Shown here: piece by piece, positions 1 to 10,310 of the stretch | How the letters are laid out: each line of letters opens with the position of its first letter | Position numbering within the stretch: position 1 is the stretch's first letter | NCBI GenBank assembly: GCA_963969495.1 | Contig: OZ018333.1 | Location: 84,948,732 to 85,012,731, forward strand | Length of the DNA stretch: 64,000 bases | Direction of reading: 5' to 3' | Source of the DNA: Ceratothoa steindachneri | Lineage: Eukaryota > Arthropoda > Malacostraca > Isopoda > Cymothoidae | Made by a program: the position numbers and the translations under genes | The notes under the pieces: model-generated | What the model saw: only the letters and a program-made list of their open reading frames with translations | Databases searched by the model: none | Told to the model about the DNA's origin: nothing

Positions 1-1050
1 CCCAAGGTCTTCCTGCAGGCGGGCAGTATTTCCATCCTTTGCAACGTTCATACCAAGCTTGGTATCGTCGGCAAATTTGGAAATCTTGGCAACCATGTCA
101 CCGTCCATGTCGTTGACGTAGATGATGAATAGTAGTGGTCCCAGGACAGAACCTTGAAGCACTCCGCTAGTAACGGGCACCCACTCAGAAGCCTGTCCAT
201 TCACCACCACCCGTTGCCGTCTGCCACTTAGCCAGTTCTCGATCCAGCCGGCTACTTTTCCGTCTATGCCCAGCGCTCGCACTTTCCGGAGAAGGCGGCG
301 GTGTGGTACCTTATCAAAGGCTTTCTGAAAGTCTAAGTAAACCACATCCACCGCCTTGTCCCGATCGTGCTCACTGAACACGAAGTGGAAGAATTCCACA
401 AGGTTCGTCAGGCATGACCGTTGCCTTCGGAAGCCGTGCTGGGAACTCCTCAGTAGCAGGTTTGACTCTAAATACGACGTTATTTTCTCCACCATCATGC
501 TTTCCATGAGTTTACCGACTATCGAAGTCAGACTGATAGGTCGGTAGTTTGACGGATGGCTGGGGGATCCTTTCTTGAAGATCGGAGTCACCTCCGCCTC
601 ACGCCAGTCTCTAGGAACGCATCCGGTCCGGATTGACATGTTAAAGATAGCGCACAGATGTCGTGATACTTCATCGCACACTTCCTTCAACACCTTGGGT
701 AGAAACCCGTCCGGTCCAGGGGACTTATTCGTCTTTAGGTCAGCGATCTTTTTCTTTATTTCTCCTTCCGTGAAGTCCATTGCCTCCAGCTTTTCCCCCG
801 AGTAGGAATCCGTGGGCTGGATGATGGGACCACACTCTTTAGTAAACACTGAGGAGAAGTAGTCATTGAGAAGGTTAGCATTTTCTGCATCTGACTGAGT
901 TAATGCACCCTCCTCGTCCACTAGGGGCCCAATCCTACGATGGATTGGTTTACGGCTATTTACATAGCCGAAGAACTCCTTGGGATTCTCCTTGCAGAGT
1001 CTCGCCACTCGGAGTTCCTCAGTACGCTTAGCCGCCCTTATGCTGCACAC
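1..1050 (-). mobile_element. CR1-like LINE, RT fragment (ORF2, runs off left edge)
   Basis: The minus strand has one open frame from about 1044 down to the window edge. In order it reads an endonuclease-RT linker (ENPKEFFGYVNSRKP, around 980-940), the RT finger region (NKSPGPDGF, around 710; VTPIFKKGSPSHPSNYRPIS, around 590-530), palm motif A (VYLDFQKAFDKVPHRR, around 350-305), GVLQGSVLGPLLFIIYVND (around 165-110) and the catalytic FADDTKL (around 70). No stop or frameshift was seen. The endonuclease half is missing: the copy is 5'-truncated at about 1050, where a 31-bp inverted segment and a Tc1 relic follow. The frame continues beyond position 1. It differs in sequence from the CR1 copies at 18-30 kb, so it is another subfamily of the CR1/L2 group. 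Being open, it may be fairly young. Confidence 0.9.
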
Positions 1051-1081
1051 ATATCTATTGGCAACACATCTCAAATTTTGT
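1051..1081. repeat. 31-bp perfect inverted repeat, left arm (partner 1402-1432)
   Basis: Positions 1051-1081 are the exact reverse complement of 1402-1432, which lies inside the Tc1 transposase relic. The arm sits exactly between the truncated CR1 and the C-terminal end of the Tc1 frame, so it looks like a fold-back or templated insertion at a rearrangement junction rather than a transposon end. Confidence 0.8.
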
Positions 1082-1440
1082 ATTTTACAAATTTGTATAC
1101 AATGGTGACCTCTTATGAACATGTGACTTCGGGTCTTTCCATAAATTTTCAATCAGATTTAAATCTGGACTTTAAGAAGGCCATTTCATCACTTTTAAGG
1201 GTTCATTGGCAAAATATTTCTGCGTTGATTTACTAGTGTACTTGGGATCATTATCCTATTAGAAGACGAACACTATACCAAGACTAAGCTTCCTCGCCGA
1301 TTGTTTCACATGTTCATCCAGAATTCGCTGATATCCCTCAGAATTCATAGTGCCTTCTATCACACAAATTGAGCCAGTACCTGCAGCAGAAAAACACCCC
1401 CACAAAATTTGAGATGTGTTGCCAATAGATATGCATGTAA
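1082..1440 (-). pseudogene. Tc1-like transposase, C-terminal catalytic remnant
   Basis: The minus strand reads WGCFSAAGTGSI at about 1395-1365, then a segment like the Tc1 family region that aligns with NSEGYQRILDEHVKQSA, then a stop, QDNDPKYTSKSTQKYF, a second stop and SPDLNLIENLWKD. These are the second Asp and the Glu of a DD34E Tc1/mariner catalytic triad: 34 residues separate the D of QDN from the E of IENLW. The first Asp and the DNA-binding half are missing. In-frame stops make it inactive. No terminal repeats are visible, so only part of the element remains. Confidence 0.8.
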
Positions 1441-1494
1441 CTGTATATGTTTTGTTTTTGTAGTTGAAAGAATAGAGGATGAAGCAGCAGCATA

Positions 1495-1545
1495 TTTTTT
1501 TTTTTTAGGAGCCCATCTGGCGACTGCCTGCTTAGGAGTAGCAGG
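1495..1545 (-). mobile_element. 3' tail of an I-like LINE (LINE-B), severely 5'-truncated
   Basis: Read on the minus strand, this is GCAGTCGCCAGATGGG followed by a short spacer and a run of 11 or more A. The same tail ends the LINE-B copies at about 44.15, 46.2 and 60.35 kb. Only about 40 bp is recognisably shared, so this is a dead-on-arrival insertion or a relic. Confidence 0.5.
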
Positions 1546-1603
1546 GAAAGATGGTGCAAAAGAAGCCAGCATCCCAGATACAGATGGCCCAAGTAACTAG
1601 GGA

Positions 1604-2337
1604 GTGTGTCTCAATGATCATGATATCCCTGACTGCCGGACATCTAACATGTTCAGAAAGAAACACAAACTATATCCATGGCTAATATGCCAAAACAAAA
1701 AACTTGGATGTCTAACCTACCAAAAGATAAAAGGTGCTCCAAATGCTAGTGGGAGTCAGGGGCTTAGTGCTGATGAGAGGTCAAAGTAAAAGTGACAGCT
1801 TATGGTGCTCCTAGAACAGCACACCTGGTCACTTCGGAATATAACACACAAGCATAGAATGTCAGATTATCATCAGGCAGCTGAGAAAACCATGGAAATG
1901 GCAAAATAAAAAAAGAATGGAAACATTGACTGCAGATATGCAGAGGGATCACTTCTTAAGTACTGATTGCATATTTCGAACAGTTTACAGAATACTGAAA
2001 TCAGCATGGCCTTTCACAGATCTACCAATTGATAGTGATCTCCAAGTCATGAATGGACTTACAGAATGGGAAGAACTTTGCATTCAGAATGGTCCTGTGC
2101 AACAATCAGCCAAAACATAGGAATTGAGATGAGAAAGAGAGTAGTCGGAAAGGTCCTCAAAATGGAATAAAATTTTCTGCTCTCATAGATGATAATAATA
2201 GGTGTTTATGAATCCACAACTAAGAGTAACAAATCAGTCTTGATAATATACATTAAAGCAAGCCTAGGTATAAGTGAGGAACCATTAACATTCTTCTTGG
2301 ATCTAGTTGACACACCATGGCTTCACTGTGTAGCGAG
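1604..2337 (+). pseudogene. Transposon-derived TTF-finger/hAT-like protein (KIAA1586/ZNF862-type), 5' part
   Basis: Three pieces in different frames recall the vertebrate KIAA1586 and ZNF862 and their arthropod relatives. They are KLYPWLICQNKKLGC (about 1690), like the TTF-type zinc-finger region; STDCIFRTVYRILKSAWPFT followed by DLPIDSDLQ (about 1955-2045); and KFSALID then SNKSVLIIYIKA and EEPLTFFLDLVD (about 2170-2310). Several frameshifts and stops separate them. The order matches the family, and the frame resumes at 3181 after about 840 bp of unrelated A+T-rich sequence. This is a pseudogene of a hAT-related transposase or its domesticated form. The identification rests on pattern memory. 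Confidence 0.6.
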
Positions 2338-3180
2338 CTGAAAATCTATCCTCTAACCCCAATCGATCCAACCCGCTTCCTACACTAATTCGGATGAGAG
2401 AAATCGAGGGAGAAAGGAAATGGATTTGTATGTATAGTCCTTTATTGCCAAGAAAAAATATGGGGTAAATATTTATAAGAGATCTCGTTACAATACGCTA
2501 ATAATATATATATAAAACAATTAGACTATATATACAAAAGGAAGAGATGCAAAGTCAAACAACAAAAAAAATATCTGCCAGGGAAATAACAACCAATCGA
2601 TAACACAGCAAACAAAGAAGTCAACAACAAGATGCCTAAAGCAAACAAGCAGACAAAAAAAAGAAGAAAGGCCTCACATGTTACCCCAGTGGGTATTGGC
2701 ATCTCAAGCATTTTACAAAAAAAAATGCTGCCTCCGAGCTTGTACAATATTGCGATCTGGTCACATCTTAAGGCTACCAAAGAAAAAACTTCCTGTCTAG
2801 CCGGGACTCACAAAAACTTATTGCCACTCTTTACAAAAAGGAAAGATTAAATTTTTCAAATCTTTATCTATCATAGAGTGTCCTTTTGTTTTAAATATAT
2901 TGCTCTATGTCAAAACTACATACATACAATGTTTTCAGAATATATCTCTTTGATAGATTTACTTAAGATAAAGTAATATCTCTTTGTTAAATTTACTTAA
3001 GACAATGTAATATCTCCTGGAAAGAGAGAAAAAACATTTTATAATACAACATGGAAGCAAATACATATATATTATAAAAAAAAACAAACATCTCCCACTT
3101 GCACACATTCTTACAGAGGGAGGGAGAGGGTATTGGGAAAGGGGTGGGAGAATGGCCATTAACACACACACTCACATTCG
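2338..3180. other. A+T-rich insert splitting the pseudogene; no gene seen
   Basis: This stretch interrupts the KIAA1586-like pseudogene. It contains homopurine and TA-rich low-complexity sequence and short chance ORFs on both strands (for example 2526-2850) with no recognisable motif. No terminal repeats or target duplication could be made out, so the nature of the insert is unknown. Confidence 0.5.
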
Positions 3181-3722
3181 CTTCACCACAACTGAAGCTA
3201 TTATGAAGGAGAACTTAGTTTGCTTTGCTTCAGATGAAGCTTATGTCATGCTTGGAAGTAAAGCAGGTTTGCAAACAAAATTCTAGAAAAGTTTCCCAAC
3301 ATGATGCTGTGGCACTGCATGAACCACTGGCTTGAGCTGAGTGTAGGAGATGCTGTAGAGGAAACTGCAGGGATTAATGATTTCCAGTTTTTCTTTGATA
3401 AAGTGTATAGACTCTACCTACCATTCAACCATTGTTTCTCACTGAATGTTGTGAGAAACTTGCAGTACAATGTCTGAACATAAGAAGAATCTGCAGTTAC
3501 AGGACCATTAAAGCTTTTTACTTTTTGTATAACGTTGGATAGCATCCAACAAAGAGGTACCTTGGGACTTCCATTAGAGCTGCATATGGTGCTAACTATG
3601 AGAGTAGTGGTGTCATGGCAATCCAGACATGGACCAAATGCAAATTCTGATGTTCCTTGGTAAAGAGCCCTGATATACAGGAGTACCTGACACCTAACAT
3701 CCATAGTATGTACCAGTATGCA
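3181..3722 (+). pseudogene. KIAA1586/ZNF862-type transposon-derived protein, 3' part
   Basis: This continues the pseudogene at 1604-2337. The frame reads TTEAIMKENLVCFASDEAYV, MLGSKAG, then a stop, MMLWHCMNHWLELSVGDAVE and INDFQFFFDKVYRLY (about 3185-3420). The WHCxNHxLELxV block is characteristic of the RNase H-like fold of this hAT-related family. Beyond 3420 the similarity fades in shifted frames (RAAYGANYESSG, about 3580). Several lesions make it non-functional. Together the two parts cover much of the family's length. Confidence 0.65.
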
Positions 3723-4130
3723 TATTGTCTTACAAGTAAATTATCCTAGTGGTTACAATCATCAAAAAGGTATGCTACACTGTTGATCTCTGTGCAGTTA
3801 TCAGCACAAATTGTGTCTCTATATGATAAAATCCACCATCCCCCTAATTTTTTTCACAACTTGAGCACTGAGGGTTAGTGATAGTGAGTAAGCTGTTTGG
3901 CATGGAAGTATATGTACATTATGGTGCAAAGAAGCTGTTGATGTATCGTAGTAAAGGTGTAGACAGAAAGAATGGATGTGAGTTGCATCTGCAGTGTCCG
4001 AGTGGAGTTCATTATAATTGGTTAGAATCTATGTAAGGGAGATTGATGAAGTTTGCAAGGAGATTGCTCCCATTAGTGAAGATGAAGGTTTGAATGCTGC
4101 AGAAGTGTTTGTTGAAAAGACAGAAGTGTT
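3723..4130. other. No gene seen; possible 5' remains of the gypsy element
   Basis: No open frame with a recognisable motif was found. The sequence just before 4130 may be the decayed gag/protease boundary of the retroelement that follows, but no zinc knuckle or primer-binding site was seen. Confidence 0.4.
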
Positions 4131-4666
4131 GAATATAATGTGTGAGCATCTTGACTATGAACGGGAAGATATATTGTGAAATAATGAATACAGGAGCTCA
4201 GATTTCCTTGGTGAATGCAAAAGTGGTGTGTGATGCTAAAAGTATGAGTTAGAATGTTCCTAGAAGAGGTGTGACACTTTCGATAAGTGAACTCGGAAGT
4301 GGACATATTATAACATGGGAGGAAGTGAGTTTGTATGTAAGCATAGGGAAGTTGAATGATATATTGCATGAATTTGTTGTGTGAAGCGAGACTGAGTTAC
4401 TGTATTCTTTTCTGTTTGGGATTGATTTTTTGCATAAGAATAAGATTTCAGTGGATGTAGGTAATGAATGTTTAGTGAAAGATTGTGTAGCAGTTGGGAA
4501 TTTGCAGAGTGAGCTTGTAGGTTTAACTGGATTTGTGGGAGTAGCAGGTGTTTTGAGTGAAGAGCTGCTGACTGCTGAAGATATAGAGAGAATGCAAGAG
4601 TCATGTCCCATGGTGCATGAATTAAAAGATAGTGTGATGATGACCAGTGTTCCTGTGTGTGAATGA
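4130..4666 (+). pseudogene. Ty3/gypsy-type retrotransposon aspartic protease remnant
   Basis: The frame reads IMNTGAQISLV at about 4180-4215, where active retroviral-type proteases have Asp-Thr-Gly-Ala. Here the catalytic Asp codon reads Asn. A later block, LFGIDFLHKNKISVDVGN (about 4417-4470), matches the conserved C-terminal part of such proteases. At least two stops (about 4250 and 4385) interrupt it. The RT and RNase H expected next are absent: about 150 bp after the frame ends, the integrase begins. Dead element. Confidence 0.7.
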
Positions 4667-4814
4667 GTGGAGTTGCATATTAAGAGTTTAGAAGGTTTGC
4701 TGAAAATTTGTGGTATGCGAGGGTTCAGTGTATTTTGTGCAGTGTATAGATAATGAGGATGTATTTATTCCTGTGTTTTCTATGTGTGTCACAATTGGAA
4801 TGGTAAAGATTGTG

Positions 4815-5896
4815 CATGACAGGTTTGGATGTATAGGTAAGAAATTGTGGGAACGTATGTAAAGATGTGTGTTTAGTCCCTTTTTGAGAAAGATTTGCGT
4901 GGATATAGCAACTGCATGTGAAGTGTGCCAGGAAGGAAGGTATCAGAGAGTGTATGCTGCCCCACCAATATTAAAGTTGAGTGTGAATGAACCTTTTGAA
5001 ATGGTGGCGATTGATTGCGCATCTTTTCCGAGTACTGGGAGAGGGTATGTCAAAATGATTGTGGTGGTGGATCATAAGAGTAAATTTGTGTATGCTGCAC
5101 CTGTAATGAATAAATCATCTTGAGTGTTGCTAGAGTAGTGAGTGAGACAATGTTGCCCATGTGTATGTGAAAGCCTACGCGAATGTTAAGTGATAATGGA
5201 CTTGAGTTTGTGGGATGTGCTTTTGAGATGTTGAGTGGACGTGGAATAGATCATGTGCGAACAAAGCCATATATGCCTAGAGCAAATGGCTTGGCTAAAA
5301 AGATGATAAGAACTTTGAGTGAGATGTTGCGAGAGAGGAAAGAATGGAATGAATGTTTAGGCGTATATATGACAGTGCATAAGGCGATTGGAATGTCACC
5401 ATGTAAGTATCTGATGAATTTTGCAAGCATTATTAGGCCATGTATGAGATTTAGTAAGAGTGATGGTGAGTTATGGAGAAAAGGGAATGAAAGGTTTGAG
5501 AGTTTTTCTGTTGGTGATAAAGTGCTGAGAGAGATTGAAACAAAGGGCAGACTGAATGTGGATAAGTTGAAAGAGAAGTTTGAAGGTCCATTTGTGATGA
5601 GAAAGGTTTGGTCAAATGGGCTAAGTTATGTAATAGTTCATAAAAGAGAGGATAGGAGTTTGGATGAGTGTAGAGTGCATCAATGTAAGTTGCGAAAGTG
5701 GTGTGAAACTCCTGAATATTTGGTGCAACATTCAGTGAATGAGTGTCTGTTTGAAAGCATGGAAGACTGTAAAATGGTGGATGATATAGCTAGTGCTTTA
5801 GAAGGGAAACAGTTAGTACTAGTTGAACATGGAAGGAGGAAGCGTAAGAGTAAATGTTTGAGAAAGGATGAATGGATGGAACAGTTTGGTGAGTGA
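4815..5896 (+). pseudogene. Ty3/gypsy-type integrase remnant
   Basis: There is an HHCC-like zinc-binding N-terminus (HDRFGC near 4820, then CEVCQEGRYQ near 4915), a core with an Asp in AIDCASF (about 5010) and a second in MLSDNGLEF (about 5185), and a C-terminal GPF module (KFEGPFVMRKVW, about 5580). The catalytic Glu expected in NGxxER reads Lys in NGLAKKM, and stops at about 5121-5160 break the core, so it cannot be active. The 237-residue stretch 5183-5896 is open and ends with a basic tail. This is the best-preserved part of a Metaviridae-like element that lost its RT by deletion. Confidence 0.8.
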
Positions 5897-6609
5897 GGTG
5901 AGAGAGTTTTCTGGATTTGTGCAAGATCGAGATGGAGTAAGTTTCCTTTGAATGAGTCCGAGTCTATGCTAGCGAGTATAAATGGGATAAGTGTGCAATT
6001 GGAGTAAGAGTCGATGAATGCTATGATAGAATGGGAAGGTTTGATGGATGAAGTAGAGAAGCTGGTTCAAGATTGGAGTGAAATTGGTCGGGAAGTGTCC
6101 GAGGTGTGTGTGGATGAAGTACATAGAGAAAGGGACATTGACAGAGAGGATGAAGAGACTTTGTAACAAACGACAGAGACGGTTGTCAGTCTTGTGACTA
6201 GTAAGAGTATGAATGGGTGATGATGGAAGCAGTGTGAATGAGTGGGTGTACTTGTGAGATAGGGATTGGGACATGGTGAGGTGAGGAGAACTTCGGTGGG
6301 AGAGATGTAGTAGTAGTGATTGTCTGCCTTCCCTCCCCTGTGTCTAATCCCTTTCTTCCTTTTCAGAAAGTGTGTGTATCGTGTGCTGGGACGTCTTCGG
6401 TCCTGGTGGGAGACTCGATAGATTTATATCGTGCCCCCCATTCATCTCTGTCTTCCTCCGTGGGCAAAATTTGAACTAAAGATTATTTTCGAGTGGAAAG
6501 ACTGGTGTAATTGTGAACAAATTTAAGTGATAATTATTTTGTGTAATAAATAACTTGTCTGAATTGATAGTGGAAAAGAAGCTGAAGTCATTCAGGTAAG
6601 AATCAGTGC
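5897..6609 (+). other. Post-integrase region of the gypsy element; no intact gene
   Basis: The region has a purine-rich first half with many stops and a C/T-rich stretch at about 6325-6365 ending in TTTTCAG. It probably represents the 3' untranslated or former third-gene region of the retroelement. A paired LTR could not be found because no matching copy lies upstream of 4.1 kb. Confidence 0.35.
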
Positions 6610-6800
6610 TAATGATTGTTTGTATGTGTATCCGGGTGTTGATGATGCTTGAGTGTGGCAGTAAATATATGATTGAACCTGCCTTCTCCTTTCCAGCTTC
6701 TTGGTACCGGCTAATCGAGCGACCTTTGGCTTTGTGAGACAGCAGCAGCCAGCCTTGACTCTCAGTTCTTCTTGTGACTGGAAGGGAACATCTACAAATG
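6610..6800 (+). repeat. Dispersed repeat, possible LTR segment of the gypsy element
   Basis: This stretch (for example TTGAGTGTGGCAGT, CTTCTCCTT and CAGCCTTGACT) matches the reverse complement of about 31590-31790 at roughly three quarters of positions by eye. Because it lies just downstream of the gypsy integrase, it may be part of that element's LTR. An independent short repeat is equally possible. Confidence 0.45.
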
Positions 6801-7296
6801 TGGGTCTTGGAGAGCGCCTCCCAGGTTCCAGTGTGATAATTGGAGCTAGCACCCACACTAGTGAGTGTCCCAGGTCTCTGAAGTCGGAACGTTTCTCTGA
6901 CTTCAGGTACTGTTTGCAAACATTGTTAGTTTGGATCCATTTTTTTTTTAACAGACTTACTTGAAAAGTCATAGAAGGAAATAGGTGCTGAGATGGACAA
7001 GGGGGAAATGCACCAGTGTCCTCAGACCTCATCAAAGGGTTGAAGTCAATCAAGTGAATGGGGTCTTTCCTATTTGTACTCAGGCCAGGAGGACATATTG
7101 CTTCTCCTACATGCACCAAGTTTAGCATTTTTTAGTACTTATCTGGCATCTGTGCCAAGTGTTTCAGTCTACATCGACTAGGTACCCTCCTTTGGGAGCT
7201 TCTTAAAATAAGTGCAAACCAGTGATAAATTTCTTACCATTAAAAGTAAAAGATAAAATAGGAAATTTTTGCCATTATAATATACATTGTAATTAC

Positions 7297-7455
7297 CTTT
7301 TCTTGGAGGGAGTCTTGTTGCAACAACTTACTGGGTGTGTTTGGTAGAGAATTTATAGATTTTGCACATGGTCCATCAACATCAGGAAAAGAACTCATTT
7401 CTGTATGGATGAATTCTTCACTAACTTCTTCCTTCAATGAAATCTCTCCAAAGTC
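7297..7455 (-). pseudogene. Inverted duplicate of a host exon (53 codons), paralogous to 50383-50541
   Basis: On the minus strand the exon starts after ...TTTAAACAG and ends before GTAATT. It has 159 bp, phase 0, no stop, and begins DFGEISLKEEVSEEF. The exon at 50383-50541 on the plus strand has exactly the same length, phase and splice signals, and about two thirds of its residues match. Intron sequence upstream of the acceptor (up to about 7735) is also similar to the intron before 50383, so a genomic segment was duplicated in inverse orientation. No partner exons were found within a few kb, so it is probably a stranded gene fragment. It could still be an exon of a gene extending past the LINE debris. 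Confidence 0.7.
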
Positions 7456-7735
7456 CTGTTTAAATAAGTACAAAATTAAATTCCACACAGAGTAACCAGG
7501 ATACGAGGTAATTACCAATGTGACCAATATTTTTTATGTCAATAATGGATGTTGAGATTATGAAAATCAGTTTGTGTTCTTTTCATAATTCAAATTCACA
7601 TTATTAATGATTTAGTTTGGGGATTGAGATATGTTTACTTTCATGTCAAAAGATTGAGTGATCCATCAGATTGTAAAGATTAGTGCTTGTTGCTAATGTC
7701 TAAATAGCAGTGTCAAATGTAATGAGGGGAGACTG
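7456..7735 (-). repeat. Intron flank of the duplicated exon
   Basis: The reverse complement shares blocks such as CAATCTGAT, GAAAGT.AACATAT and ATGAAAAGAACACAA, in the same order, with about 50110-50382. This shows that the duplication covers intron as well as exon. Toward 7880 the similarity becomes doubtful. Confidence 0.55.
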
Positions 7736-8339
7736 ACTAACTAAGAAATGCAAACTTCCTCAAGGGGCAAAAGTAGATAAAACAATAAGGAACAGATGAG
7801 GATGGTTAGCAAAAACAGTGTAAATAACCAAGATAAGCAAGAATTAATATCTCTCCTACCCAATGCCTATTGACAACAGAACCCTGAACATGCTATAATT
7901 CATGATAGTTATTCTGAATAGTTTTATGTGAGATGTCAATCAACATAGTATAAAATAAAAGAATGATAACAGAGGATAGGTACTAAATCATGAAAGGTCA
8001 CACAGTCCTTATTTTAATTCTCTTATGCTGGGGGCTACTTATATACATGGAGAACAAATGAGGAAGGCTATCATGCAGACAGCTTGGTTCCTAATGGAGA
8101 AATGTAGCAGTTGAATAAGGTTATTAGGAGGTAAAATATAAGTACTGATTCAAAGCAATAGTGATGCTGCACAATAAATTTACGATCAGTTTGTGTAAAT
8201 TGAATATATCCTATGATGTATTTCATTTTTTTTATAGCATCCATCTGGCAACTGCCACCAAATGCACAGGTCATCATGTCCTATGATGCAAGCATTATTC
8301 GTAAATAGGAATACAATCTTCTACAAATTAGTTCTGAAT
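7736..8339. other. No gene seen
   Basis: A+T-rich sequence without a convincing open frame. The first 150 bp may still be diverged intron of the duplicated locus. Confidence 0.4.
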
Positions 8340-9060
8340 TTAAGCCTTTATGGTCATAAATTTACATTCAAGTAGAAACAAGTTGTCATAACCAATGTTA
8401 ATTTGAGGAACTGGATTGCATTTTTGGTTAAATGGCAGAAAATCCAAATAGCTATAGTTGAGGGTGGTGTGGATGAATTGTTTGTATGGTTGGTAAGAGG
8501 CTCCTTCTGATGTCCAAATTTAATGTTTAATAGTGCTTTGAGGACATTGATTTTCTTTGTGGCCTTGTTTGTAATGATTGCTGTGTGGGTTTTGAATGCC
8601 ATGTGGGTGTCTAGTGTGAGTTCTAGGAGGGTGGGGTTTTTGTATATTGGCAGGTGTTGTGCATTTAGTCTGATTTTGGGGTGTTTTTCGATTCATGGTA
8701 GTGTGGTGTGAAAAGCAATACTGTTGATTTGTTTGCTGAGGCAGTCATGCAGGTTTGTGTCAGCCAGTGTGTCGGTATGGGTGTTTATTAATGAGTGGTT
8801 GTGGGATGTCATGTGTGAATAGGGAATTGCTTGGTCTTTGGATGTGTGTGCTATTGATTCTTTTACAGATATGTCTGTTTTGGCTGTGTTGGGAGGAACC
8901 TAATGTTTGAGTAGTGTTTCATGAGAATGTTACAGTTGTCTAGGAATTGCAATTTGGTTATTTCTTGTAACTAATGACTCTTGTGTGAGAGCTGGGGAAG
9001 TACATGTGTGAATTTTCTTTATGGTTCTCCAGAGTTGAGTTTGTTTGTGGTCAATTGTGT
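8340..9060 (-). mobile_element. Jockey-like LINE remnant (linker and RT C-terminal part)
   Basis: Minus-strand pieces, read from 9060 downward: VNTIDHKQTQLWRTIKKIHT with ALTQESLVT (the endonuclease-RT linker of Jockey-like elements), a large internal deletion that removes the RT palm, then KIRLNAQHLPIYKNPTLLEL followed by TLDTHMAFKTHTAI and ATKKINVLKAL (the block just after the RT active site). Several stops and frameshifts are present. Related Jockey-like endonuclease debris lies at 33965-34620, also on the minus strand. Confidence 0.6.
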
Positions 9061-9769
9061 TGACATATTGTGCCAGTTTTTATTTGCTGTTTAGTGATTA
9101 GATTGGTGATGGGTGTTGAGTAATTGGATCTGTCATGATTCTTGTGAGGGAGCAATGTTTTGTTATGGAATCTCTCTGTTTTATGCAGTCTGCTATTATT
9201 TCCTTTGTGAAATTGTGGATATATGTTTTTCTCTGGCCATGAGGGATGAATTTACTGCTTGCATCTATGATAGTATTGGTAATTTAGTAAAGTGCTTTGT
9301 CTAGCGGAGCTAGTTATTTAAGGGAAAATTGGGAAGTTTATCTTCTATGAAATGGGTGTAGTTTCTTCAGAAATCTAATTATTTCTTTTATATATGATAT
9401 TTAAAATCTTTTATTTAGTATTTGTAGATACATATTTTAAAGCTTTTTGGGGATGCTTTATATTCATATACACTAGTTTATAATTTTTAATTTGTTTTGA
9501 TATCATAGCTAAATCACCTCAGGCTCTTCCTGCTGCACCTCTTGTACTTCTTGATATTCTTGATATATCAGGCTGGAATGAAAGCAATGTCGGATTTTCA
9601 AGAATAAAGTTTGAGATAGTATTTATTAAAGTAGTACATTTTGTTATCTTTTATGAATGCTACAATGAGCAATTTATACCTTTTTATATTAGATTATAAA
9701 AATATTCACCCCTATGTACTCCCATCTAAAGATCACATTAGACATATTTCATAAAAGTGTCAATGCAAG
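9061..9769. other. No gene seen
   Basis: A+T-rich. A 63-codon chance ORF at 9113-9304 shows no motif. Confidence 0.4.
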
Positions 9770-9975
9770 TACAGTGGCAAAAAGTGGGGATTTTAGTCTA
9801 GAAGATGGAGCAAAGTAACTTGATTGAGAACAGTTAGAAGCTGTTATCACAGCAAATCCAGCTGCAAATTTAAGGGAAAATGCAGAACAATTTAACGTAA
9901 CACATAAAGCTATCCTGTGGCAACTAAAAATTATTGGAAAGATTCCAGTAATTGTAAAATGGGTCCACTTTTAGA
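9770..9975 (+). pseudogene. mariner transposase, N-terminal HTH remnant
   Basis: After two stops the frame reads EQLEAVITANPAANLRENAE, then QFNVTHKAILWQLKIIGK and VIVKWVHF. This matches the second helix-turn-helix of Mos1-like mariner transposases, where it is followed by the KWVPH motif. Only about 60 residues survive, with no catalytic domain and no terminal repeats. It belongs to a different lineage from the intact mariner at 53.1 kb. Confidence 0.65.
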
Positions 9976-10079
9976 AGGATTTTCCCGGTCTCTGCAGACA
10001 TGACTAACCAGGACATCCTAGACAAACTGACTGTCCTGGACAGACATTCAACTTAAGTAGTAGATACCTTCTGTTCAGC

Positions 10080-10310
10080 CACAGAAACATCTCCTGCAAT
10101 GGAAAAACCCACTGCGGAAGATGTAGTGGCTTCCGCAATGCAGATGGGTGCACACGGTCCACTTTCTGCCTTTTCTGTTGGGGTGAGCACCGCCCGACTT
10201 CCAAGCAGTGCCCGGCATACTTCCAAGCAACAAAAATCCAGCAGCTACAAGATGAATCCAATCACTCCCTCTACAACGTTAAAACTAAATTAAGAACCAT
10301 AAAACCTGGG
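10080..10310 (+). pseudogene. LINE ORF1 (gag-like) with CCHC zinc knuckles, remnant
   Basis: The frame reads CNGKTHCGRCSGF, then CTRSTFCLFCWGEHRPTSKQ and CPAYF. This contains a classical CxxC-GxH-C knuckle and a preceding Cys-rich one, as in the nucleic-acid-binding C-terminus of LINE ORF1 proteins that package LINE RNA. Upstream coding is lost. It lies directly downstream of a mariner relic. Confidence 0.65.

Noticed and set aside
6592..7128. Minus-strand ORF of 178 codons
   Set aside because: No motif, low-complexity flanks, and it overlaps the dispersed repeat at 6610-6800. Likely chance.
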